Both the position numbers and the translations under genes were made by a program. The notes under the pieces are model-generated. The model was not told where the DNA came from. It did no database searches and worked only from the letters and a program-made list of their open reading frames with translations. Positions 16,237-22,031 of a stretch of 36,626 nt of DNA are shown in pieces (the first letter of the stretch is position 1; every line of letters starts with the position of its first letter). This stretch comes from Myxacorys californica WJT36-NPBG1 (GTDB taxonomy: Bacteria; Cyanobacteriota; Cyanobacteriia; Leptolyngbyales; Leptolyngbyaceae), in NCBI GenBank assembly GCA_019359315.1, contig JAHHHO010000052.1, positions 1-36,626 of the forward strand. The letters run 5' to 3'.

Positions 16237-16770
16237 TCATACCTCGATAGTTCCTGGCTTACGCGAACTGTCTGGATTGTGACTCCAGGAATTAGGGGAT
16301 AGCCATTTGAAATACTCCAACCCAATTAGATGAGCAAAGCGATAAGCTCTGTCCTCACCGTCAGTTATGAGACACTCTCGCAGAGCTTCAACATTTTCAG
16401 GAGATTGCGGAATCCATTGAGTCAACAGATTGAGATCTGGATTATTAGGTGGTCGAGATGCGCTCAGATCATCAAATTCCTCGTCTAAGGAATCATCCCA
16501 CCAGTGTTGAAACACCATTTGACGCTCTGCACCCTCGTAAACTTCGATAACCCAACCGTGATCCTCACCATAGGAGTAATGCAGCAACAGGCCAAGATTT
16601 GCTTGAATGATCGCTGGCAGACCTTCCCAATCTTGCCCTGTTGGGACAAAACTTGTCCACTGGTTATTTGAAGGAAAAACAATCCCATTCAATCCTGCCC
16701 TTTGCAGCAACTGAACAGCATCTTCTTGAGAGGCTTCACGTAGATGATATGACTCACTAAACTCACTCAT
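16237..16770 (-). CDS. Protein of unknown function, attI-proximal copy (cassette C1)
   Basis: The 177-residue product is identical to the C5 product, and the nucleotide sequence appears identical across the whole 699-bp cassette. The protein is acidic, with WVIEVYEGAERQMVFQHWWDD at its centre and no recognised family. GGAGGTG lies ahead of the ATG. As the cassette next to attI it is the likely newest insertion and the one best placed for expression from an integron promoter. An exact duplicate means either recent copying of C5 into attI or a second capture of the same circle. Confidence 0.82.
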   Translation of the reverse strand: MSEFSESYHLREASQEDAVQLLQRAGLNGIVFPSNNQWTSFVPTGQDWEGLPAIIQANLGLLLHYSYGEDHGWVIEVYEGAERQMVFQHWWDDSLDEEFDDLSASRPPNNPDLNLLTQWIPQSPENVEALRECLITDGEDRAYRFAHLIGLEYFKWLSPNSWSHNPDSSRKPGTIEV

Positions 16771-16833
16771 GCTAGCTTCACCTCCAATACAAACAGATGA
16801 GATTCAGACTGCCCCTCTACCGGAGACTAAGCG

Positions 16834-16840
16834 GCATAAC
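16834..16840 (-). other. attI core site with crossover point
   Basis: The heptamer is GTTATGC on the - strand (16840-16834), with crossover between G16840 and T16839. The boundary is fixed by comparing C1 and C5. Sequence is identical up to CGGCATAAC on the + strand, then C5 continues into attC4 while C1 continues into TCTTTTTTAG, which is the fixed attI side. Confidence 0.88.
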
Positions 16841-16870
16841 TCTTTTTTAGATAGATCTAGCCCTTCCTAT

Positions 16871-17090
16871 TCTGTCTATCTCGCCCGAATTGGGATCTTA
16901 GACAGATCTTCATCTGGATAACGCCTCACATCAGAACGTTATCCAGATGGAGATCTGTATATCTGCCCAAACTGGGTGATTAGACAGACGACAATCTGCA
17001 TAACACTCCGAATCGGAACGATAGGCAGACAGAGATCTGTATAACACCCCAAAATGGGTGATTAGACAGACGAAGATCCGGCTAAGATCT
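16871..17090. repeat. About 41-bp degenerate tandem repeats in the attI region
   Basis: Five clear units begin near 16883, 16923, 16965, 17006 and 17047, with a partial unit before and after. Shared elements on the + strand are an AATTGGG-type block, TTAGACAGAC-type block, AGATCTG and ATAAC. Read on the - strand, the ATAAC ends give GTTATCC (16922), GATATAC (16963), GTTATGC (17004) and GTTATAC (17045). These heptamers resemble integron core sites and are spaced 41, 41 and 41 bases apart. Confidence 0.85.
16902..16958. repeat. Large inverted repeat inside the attI ladder
   Basis: The 21-base arms 16902-16922 and 16938-16958 are complementary at 20 positions, with the one exception a T-G pair. 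A 15-base spacer separates them. The arms carry GGATAAC and GTTATCC, inverted core-like heptamers, next to the loop. Single-stranded DNA here could fold like a short attC. Confidence 0.8.
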
Positions 17091-17239
17091 CTGTGCAGCA
17101 GGTTATATAGATTGATTGTTGGGATAATAGCTCCATTTATGAAGCGCATTGCTATTCCTTCAGCAAATCTTTACCACCCCTTACTGAGCATGACCCTATG
17201 ATTAGTTCATTAGTACTCAGATGTTGACTTCCCTAATCT
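17091..17239 (+). promoter_or_regulatory. Upstream region of intI
   Basis: This stretch of 149 bases lies between the repeat ladder and intI. TATGAT at 17197-17202 could be a -10 box for intI, but no -35 box sits at normal spacing. On the - strand, TATTAT and TATATA near 17106-17127 could serve an integron promoter toward the cassettes, also without a clear -35. No Shine-Dalgarno sequence precedes intI. Confidence 0.3.
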
Positions 17240-18202
17240 ATGGAAACCCGTCCCAGAAAGCTTCTAGATCAAGTTCGTGATGTCATTCGCCTCAAGCATT
17301 ACTCCTACCGCACAGAACAGAGCTACGTAAATTGGATTCGCCGTTATATCCTGTTTCACAACAAGCAGCATCCTAAAGATATGGGAGTTCCAGAAATCGA
17401 AGCCTTTCTCACTCATCTTGCAGTTACTAAAAAGGTCGCAGCTTCAACTCAAAATCAGGCGCTGAGTGCGTTGCTGTTTCTCTATCAATCAGTACTCAAG
17501 CTACCACTCGATGATTCGATTAATGCGATGCGGGCGAAGCGTTCAAAATATCTGCCCACCGTCTTGAGTAAAACTGAAGTGCGGGCAGTCTTGCAAGAGA
17601 CTTCTGGGGTGTTTCAACTCTTGCTCAAACTACTCTATGGCAGTGGAGTACGGCTAACCGAAGGATTGCGGTTGCGGGTGAAAGATCTAGATTTTGCTCA
17701 TCGTCAAATTGTGGTGCGCGATGTCAAGGGGAATGAAAGCCGCGTGACAATGTTGCCAGAAAGCTTGATCGAACCCCTTCAGCAGCATTTAAGAAAGGTC
17801 AAGCAACTGCATCAGCAAGATTTGGATCAGGGGTATGGCTCCGTTTTCTTGCCGTTTGCTTTAGAGCGTAAATATCCTAGTGCAGACCGTGCTTGGATTT
17901 GGCAATTTGTTTTTCCTGCGTTTAGTCGATCGCGTGATCCTCGCAGTGGAATGGTGCGTCGTCATCATCTACATGAAACTGGGGTGCAAAGATCCCTCAA
18001 ACAAGCGGTTGTTGCTGCACGCATTGAGAAACGGGTAAGCGTTCATACCCTGCGCCACAGCTTTGCAACTCACTTGTTAGAAGATGGCTACGATATTCGG
18101 ACGGTGCAAGAATTGCTAGGACATAAAGATGTAAAAACTACCATGATCTATACTCATGTCCTTAACCGAGGTGGAAAAGGTGTTCGCAGTCCACTCGATT
18201 AA
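17240..18202 (+). CDS. intI: Integron integrase (tyrosine recombinase)
   Basis: This 320-residue protein is full length for IntI. The N-terminal SAM-like DNA-binding domain spans about 1-95 ([20 protein letters not shown] type, here [16 protein letters not shown]), and the catalytic domain follows. Active-site residues are all present: Arg138 (GSGVRLTE), His269 and Arg272 (VHTLRHSF), His295 ([10 protein letters not shown]) and Tyr304 (IYTHV). Each sits 8 residues before its counterpart in IntI1. The IntI-specific patch that contacts the extrahelical bases of folded attC is present at about 211-227 ([17 protein letters not shown]). It catalyses attC x attI insertion and attC x attC excision of cassettes. 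It is divergent from the cassette array. The frame is unbroken, so it looks active. Confidence 0.96.
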   Translation: METRPRKLLDQVRDVIRLKHYSYRTEQSYVNWIRRYILFHNKQHPKDMGVPEIEAFLTHLAVTKKVAASTQNQALSALLFLYQSVLKLPLDDSINAMRAKRSKYLPTVLSKTEVRAVLQETSGVFQLLLKLLYGSGVRLTEGLRLRVKDLDFAHRQIVVRDVKGNESRVTMLPESLIEPLQQHLRKVKQLHQQDLDQGYGSVFLPFALERKYPSADRAWIWQFVFPAFSRSRDPRSGMVRRHHLHETGVQRSLKQAVVAARIEKRVSVHTLRHSFATHLLEDGYDIRTVQELLGHKDVKTTMIYTHVLNRGGKGVRSPLD

Positions 18203-18235
18203 GAGATGAGCCTCTGCGACACCTTCTCCAGATGC

Positions 18236-18484
18236 TTATCTTGATTCCCTTGGAGTTGCGCTCTGCGCTAATCGTTGCCTCGTCAAAATACTCATCACCT
18301 CAGTCGAGTTGGGTACAGGTAACACTGGACTCCACGCCCCAGCTTCTGCATAGCCCAACACATGCAACGTGTGTATCGTTTCAATGACACCTTCCCGTGA
18401 GCCGATCGCTAATAAGCGTAATCGATCGCTATTGCTAGACTCGTTCTCCAACCGTGATACAAGACCTTGCACACTGTAATTCAT
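18236..18484 (-). CDS. Small protein of unknown function
   Basis: This 82-residue protein is convergent with intI. It shows a helix with DRLRLLAIGSREGVIETIHT, then LHVLGYAEAGAWSPVLPVPN and a final EVMSILTRQRLAQ. This pattern suggests a small helical cytosolic protein; I do not recognise the family. AGGAG lies 8 bases before the ATG. That ribosome site and the start codon border one arm of a 10-bp inverted repeat, so translation could be controlled by folding of the leader. Confidence 0.72.
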   Translation of the reverse strand: MNYSVQGLVSRLENESSNSDRLRLLAIGSREGVIETIHTLHVLGYAEAGAWSPVLPVPNSTEVMSILTRQRLAQSATPRESR

Positions 18485-18680
18485 TTTGGGCTTCTCCTAA
18501 TGGTGTATGGGAAGAAAGCCCAAAAATCTAGCCACCCCCGAAACGCAGCGAAAAGCAGGGGTGGCTAGTGAGATGCTATGATCCCTCGTTAGCCCCCGCG
18601 CTGGCTAGAACAGCGTTGGGCGGTTAGTCGTTCAAAGCTGTGACCAGCAACTTTGGACGACGCTAGATTTTTGGACAACC
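18485..18680 (-). promoter_or_regulatory. Leader with competing hairpins over the ribosome site
   Basis: On the - strand, TTTTGGGCTT (complement of 18516-18525) can pair perfectly with AAGCCCAAAA (complement of 18484-18493), which follows AGGAG and includes the A of the start codon. The first half of the same segment can instead pair with CCAAAAATCTAGC (complement of 18662-18674), which matches GCTAGATTTTTGG (complement of 18520-18532) over 13 bases. A third hairpin, TAGCCACCCC/GGGGTGGCTA (18529-18567), overlaps both. Mutually exclusive pairing upstream of a start codon is the layout of a riboswitch or attenuator. No known class is recognised. Confidence 0.5.
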
Positions 18681-18714
18681 GTTGTCTCCGCTTCACAGAA
18701 ATGGATGAGACAAC
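18681..18714. terminator. Hairpin, possible terminator
   Basis: The perfect 8-bp arms GTTGTCTC (18681-18688) and GAGACAAC (18707-18714) are followed on the + strand by TTAATTT. It may terminate + strand transcription leaving intI, but it lacks a strong T run. The rest of 18715-18829 holds only a small GTGGGT/ACCCAC hairpin and no gene. Confidence 0.35.
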
Positions 18715-18829
18715 TTAATTTGTGAGCGTAGAGGATTTACTCAGTCGTCGTCAAGTCGATTACGATCAATTTTTGTGAGTGGGTGACAGAAACCTACCAA
18801 CCCACCCTTAAGCAAAACCAGCCTAGACA

Positions 18830-19246
18830 TTAGTTCAGAGTTTTACTCGTCGCCTTGCCATTCGTTTCCGCCTTTGCCAAACTAGGCGCAGTCTCATCAG
18901 GAGTCGTCTTACCTTCCGCCTTACGGCGCTGTGAATTATTAGACCCCCCTGCTTCGCCATACTCCCAACTGGTCTTGCCATAGCGAGCGGCAACACACAT
19001 CAACATCTTGCCAGAATAGGTCTTCAACTCCTGCTCTGCCAACGTAATTTCACCCGTTAGCTTATCCAAAGCACCGAGTAGGTTATTGTAAGCAGACACT
19101 TGAGAATCTAGTGAAGCAATCTTTGCATCATAGACCCTTAAATTCAGCCCATCTCCAAAATCAAGCGTTTCACTAATGGCGTGCATTCCAGCCGCACGTT
19201 TTTGCGCTTCGCTCACCACTGCAGAGCCACGTTTAGGACGCGTCAT
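18830..19246 (-). CDS. Conserved-type small protein with C-terminal YGK-x3-EY motif
   Basis: This 138-residue protein starts with a basic segment (MTRPKRG). A long helical middle (IASLDSQVSAYNNLLGALDKL) may form a coiled coil, followed by AARYGKTSWEYGEAGGSNNSQRRK. The YGK-x3-EY-x2-AGG-x-basic motif recurs in small proteins of many filamentous cyanobacteria, though their function is unknown. The tail is Ala/Lys/Thr-rich and probably disordered. There is no clear ribosome site. The family memory is unverified. Confidence 0.72.
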   Translation of the reverse strand: MTRPKRGSAVVSEAQKRAAGMHAISETLDFGDGLNLRVYDAKIASLDSQVSAYNNLLGALDKLTGEITLAEQELKTYSGKMLMCVAARYGKTSWEYGEAGGSNNSQRRKAEGKTTPDETAPSLAKAETNGKATSKTLN

Positions 19247-19411
19247 TGTTTTATTTTTCTAAAGTTTTCTACCGCAATCTAACGAGTCCAAGCAGAGATT
19301 TCCTTGAGAACAAATAAGTAAACTTTGAGCAATCTAATAAAGCCGTCAAAATTCTCTAGTATTTCTACTCAAGGCATTTGACTGAACTATTTATCTTTCA
19401 GGTTGCGATCG
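19247..19411. other. AT-rich stretch without features
   Basis: This stretch contains only the upstream region of the 138-residue gene and the entry into the HIP1 repeat. I see no promoter strong enough to call. Confidence 0.5.
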
Positions 19412-19642
19412 CGTTCACTCATCAAGTTGCCGCGATCGCTCCACGAGTTGACGCGATTAATCGACGAATTGGAGCGATCGCTCCACAAGTTGACGCGATT
19501 AATCGACGAATTGGAGCGATCGCTCATGCAGTTAACGCGATCGCTCGTGCAGTTAACGCGTTCAATCGACGAGTTGACGCAATCAATCGACAAGTTGCCG
19601 CGATCAATCGGCGAGTTGAGGCGATCGCTCCATGAGTTGGCG
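19412..19642. repeat. 21-bp HIP1-based tandem repeat, 11 units
   Basis: Eleven imperfect 21-bp units are built from GCGATCGC or CGATTAATCG followed by -GAGTTG-. A 42-bp block at 19433-19474 is nearly repeated at 19475-19516. Because 21 is a multiple of three, three frames stay open, two on + and one on -. The frame opening with a TTG at 19403 would encode perfect heptads such as RSLHELT and RLIDELE, like a coiled coil. No ATG or strong ribosome site begins any frame, so I annotate repeat DNA rather than a gene. Confidence 0.88.
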
Positions 19643-19798
19643 CGGTTTCAACCTAATCTGCCAAAGATAATTTTTTTTGCTCTATGTCGAATTCCCAAAT
19701 TCTTGTAACAGAATCTAAGATCGTACTATTCTCAAATCAAACTAAATTAAGGCTGCTGTTATACAGTTGATCAATAGAAACTAAAAAATCAAAACAGG

Positions 19799-20164
19799 AT
19801 GGAAGCCATTATGAACACACAAGAAACGGCACAAGCTACAACAGAATTACATCCGCAAATTAAAATGGTTTTGGATGAATTGGGTACTGGAGATAGCAAT
19901 ATCGAGAAAACCTGTCATGCATCTTTTTTACAGGGTGAATATGACAGGGTTAAAGCGTTCAGACTTATTTCTCTGAGCGATTCCTACTATCGGTGTCTGA
20001 GCTACCTCGCGAGTGCGGTTATAGTCAGTCAATCAGATAATCAAAGTAATTTTCCTACAATTATTAGTGAGGCAGCTACAGCCTGCGCTGATTACAAAAG
20101 AGAAGATTGTCTGCGGCGCTTGTCTGCGGTTTTACATCCTCCGTTTAACTACTCGGAAAATTAA
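19799..20164 (+). CDS. Small protein of unknown function
   Basis: This 121-residue protein has two possible ATG starts, 19799 and 19811. The second has GGAAG at better spacing and would give 117 residues. The protein is helical and acidic with four Cys (KTCHAS, YRCLSY, TACADYK, DCLRRL), which could be redox-active or bind metal. No family is recognised. It is isolated between the HIP1 repeat and a short tandem repeat that starts right after its stop codon. Confidence 0.65.
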   Translation: MEAIMNTQETAQATTELHPQIKMVLDELGTGDSNIEKTCHASFLQGEYDRVKAFRLISLSDSYYRCLSYLASAVIVSQSDNQSNFPTIISEAATACADYKREDCLRRLSAVLHPPFNYSEN

Positions 20165-20165
20165 T

Positions 20166-20221
20166 ATTGGTCTAATAACATTGGTCTAATAACATTGGTC
20201 TAATAACATTGGTCTAAGTTC
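20166..20221. repeat. 14-bp tandem repeat, four units
   Basis: ATTGGTCTAATAAC is repeated head to tail from 20166, with units at 20166, 20180, 20194 and 20208. The first three are nearly exact and the last ends AAGTTC. Such short tandem repeats in multiples of seven are common in cyanobacterial intergenic DNA. The remaining bases to 20477 show no feature. Confidence 0.92.
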
Positions 20222-20477
20222 GACTTGATCCATTTGAGATTAGGCGAATTTTTGTTGCTGTTTAAAGATCGCTCAAACTCTCGACCTTTCTCCAAGCTCT
20301 GGCGAGAAACAAACATTCAAAAAGCCGAGGAAATGTGAGGTGCGAAAATCAACGAGCTTCAATGTGGTGAAGGTAACCCCAAAGGGTTACATACAACTCC
20401 GTCCGCTAGCAGACAGACTACCGCCATTCCTAAATTAGGATCTTACGTAATAGAAGTTTTTGCTGGTTAGAAGTAGT

Positions 20478-20858
20478 ATGCCTATTGTTTCACAGCAATC
20501 TTTTCAGCGAGCGCTTCAACATGCGCAAACCGTTGGCAATCACGGTAAAACATTTGAGAGGATAGCAAGGTCTCTAGAGGGACGAGTGCTAACCAGAGCA
20601 CAGGCAGAGATCATCGAAGATGCAGGGCAACAAATTCAACAACATAGTCAAAAAATGGCAGCCCTGATAGAGCGATCGCTCCAAGAAATAGAGGAAGCAC
20701 CCCAAGAAGATGAACCAAATTTACTAGAACAATATGCCTTAATACACCAGCAACAATGCGAAGCATTGTTGCTGTACTCTGCAGCTATTAAAGTGCTTGT
20801 ACAGGCAAACAAGTCCGCGCTACGGTTGGTCGCATCGCTGCGATGCGACCAACCGTAG
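20478..20858 (+). CDS. Small helical protein of unknown function
   Basis: This 126-residue protein starts at the ATG 20478; a TTG at 20460 would add six residues. It is almost entirely helical, with FERIARSLEGRVLTRAQAEI, then QQIQQHSQKMAALIERSLQE, an acidic linker (EEAPQEDEPN) and a third helix with LLYSAAIKVLVQA. No family is recognised. The final codons and the stop lie inside a perfect palindrome (20816-20862), so the last 14 or so residues (SALRLVASLRCDQP) come from the palindromic element. Confidence 0.68.
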   Translation: MPIVSQQSFQRALQHAQTVGNHGKTFERIARSLEGRVLTRAQAEIIEDAGQQIQQHSQKMAALIERSLQEIEEAPQEDEPNLLEQYALIHQQQCEALLLYSAAIKVLVQANKSALRLVASLRCDQP

Positions 20859-20862
20859 CGCG
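20816..20862. terminator. 47-bp near-perfect palindrome
   Basis: The 23-base arms (20816-20838 and 20840-20862) are exact inverted copies around one T at 20839. The arms read outward from GCGATGCGACCAACCGTAGC. It overlaps the end of the 126-residue gene. It could act as a hairpin terminator, although no T run follows, or be an extragenic palindrome inserted into the gene end. Confidence 0.55.
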
Positions 20863-20979
20863 ACGTTCCCAGAGGATCTTTGCAAAGTGTTGGAAGTCTC
20901 TCCGCTGCATTGCTGCCCGGTCATCACCGGCAGCCTCTCAAACATCCTCTAGAGGATGAAAGACAAAGCCTCGCTCCAT

Positions 20980-21792
20980 CTAATTAATGCTTGTATCTCC
21001 CAAACCATTCTGTGACCCATCCGGAGGGGAATCCTGGTGTAGCAGATCCGTGAGTGCCTCGTTGATCGCACCCGGATTCATAAACAAAATCTTAGAATTA
21101 TCGCTCTTTCCAAGCTCCAGATTAGCGCTGACAAAATCTCTAGCAATCAGATAGCGCAACACTTCCTCAGAATTCGCTTGCCCTTGTAACGCCCTTGCAA
21201 GTTGTTGAATTGACTCCACCGTTGCCGAGGTTCTTGCCAGTGTCGCTTTTCGTTCGCTCTCGGCGGCCTGCTGTCTCTCTAGCGAATCCCGAATCGTATC
21301 GGACAGAATAATATCTTGCACCTCGACCCGAATTACCTTCACGCCCCAGTTTTTGGTTGCCTTATCTAATTCTTCTGAGAGCGCCTGATTAATGACGTTG
21401 CGTTTTGAAACAACATCCTCTAGGGTAAGCTGACCAATCTCATTCCGAAGACTGGTAAACACCAACTGCCTCAGCGATTCTTCTAAATCTTCAACAGCGT
21501 AATAGGCCAGTTGAATGTCTCGAATCTGCCAAAACACCACCGTATCGACTCTGATCGGCACACTATCGCTCGTAATCGCGTTCTGTGGATCAATTTCTAA
21601 AAGCTGTTCTCGCAGCGTTTCAACTAGAACAGTATCCAGAAACGGAATGACAATGTTCAGTCCAGGTTCTAGCACGCGCTTTGCCCTTCCTAGCCGCTGC
21701 ACGATCGCGGTATCTCCTTGCTCGATGACCTTGACCGCGCCCAGCAGATAGCCAACGACAATTAAGATGAATGCACCAGCTAGTTCCAGCAT
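20980..21792 (-). CDS. Slipin / stomatin-like SPFH (band 7) protein
   Basis: This 270-residue membrane protein has an N-terminal hydrophobic anchor at residues 4-22 (LAGAFILIVVGYLLGAV), then the SPFH domain: GDTAIVQRLGRAKRVLEPGL, then PVRVDTVVFWQI-like sequence and NEIGQLTLEDVVSKRNVIN. A helical stretch with Q-rich, Ala-rich repeats (QQAAESERKATLARTSATVE) follows. SPFH proteins form oligomers on the membrane and organise lipid domains or control proteases. Slipins often pair with an NfeD protein, but none is seen here. AGGAG precedes the ATG. The last 20 residues are probably disordered. Confidence 0.93.
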   Translation of the reverse strand: MLELAGAFILIVVGYLLGAVKVIEQGDTAIVQRLGRAKRVLEPGLNIVIPFLDTVLVETLREQLLEIDPQNAITSDSVPIRVDTVVFWQIRDIQLAYYAVEDLEESLRQLVFTSLRNEIGQLTLEDVVSKRNVINQALSEELDKATKNWGVKVIRVEVQDIILSDTIRDSLERQQAAESERKATLARTSATVESIQQLARALQGQANSEEVLRYLIARDFVSANLELGKSDNSKILFMNPGAINEALTDLLHQDSPPDGSQNGLGDTSIN

Positions 21793-22031
21793 ATCAATGC
21801 TCCTATTCGACCCGCATTAACGTAATGAACTTAAAATAGATGTTGAATGAGTCTAATCGCTGCGGTTAAACTCTAGACTTACTCATAGACGAAAGGCAAG
21901 AAACGTTAAACTTTGAATCATCTTTAGACCCGTTAAATCAGGCATCAAGACGTTTTCGTAGCCTAGTTTTCAAGTAGCTCTATTATGACTGCTTCTTTGC
22001 CAATCAGAACTCTGACCTTGCATTTTTTCGC
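21793..22031. other. Gap without a gene
   Basis: This stretch of 239 bases lies between the slipin gene and the end of the DUF3685 gene. I see AT-rich sequence and no strong hairpin, so slipin may have its own promoter here. Confidence 0.4.

Larger units (their letters stand above)
3409..18202. mobile_element. Integron: intI, attI and at least 15 gene cassettes
   Basis: The element consists of an intact integron integrase on the + strand, an attI junction at 16840/16839, and 15 cassettes read on the - strand away from intI. This is the classic layout in which intI diverges from the array. Each cassette is one transcription-oriented gene (three genes in C7) followed by an attC of 83-88 bp. 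Cassette limits on the - strand are C1 16839-16141, C2 16140-15303, C3 15302-14687, C4 14686-13889, C5 13888-13190, C6 13189-12256, C7 12255-10992, C8 10991-9621, C9 9620-8598, C10 8597-7616, C11 7615-6898, C12 6897-6187, C13 6186-5446, C14 5445-4466 and C15 4465-3415. The uniform attC length and house-keeping-like cargo suggest a sedentary chromosomal integron. No antibiotic-resistance gene is visible. Confidence 0.93.

Noticed and set aside
16841-17090. CRISPR array, because of about 41-bp spacing
   Set aside because: The units are degenerate along their whole length, with no conserved repeat separated by unique spacers, and no cas gene is near.
16931-17149. 72-codon - strand frame inside the attI repeat ladder
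   Set aside because: It is made of repeat DNA, has no ribosome site and reads opposite to intI across its own promoter region.
17212-17226. Possible LexA box upstream of intI (AGTACTCAGATGTT)
   Set aside because: Only the left half fits the cyanobacterial consensus RGTAC-N3-D-GTWC; the right half lacks GTWC. SOS control of intI is therefore not supported here.
19378-19708. Coiled-coil proteins encoded by the 21-bp repeat
   Set aside because: All frames rely on TTG starts without ribosome sites, and all stay open only because the repeat unit is a multiple of three.
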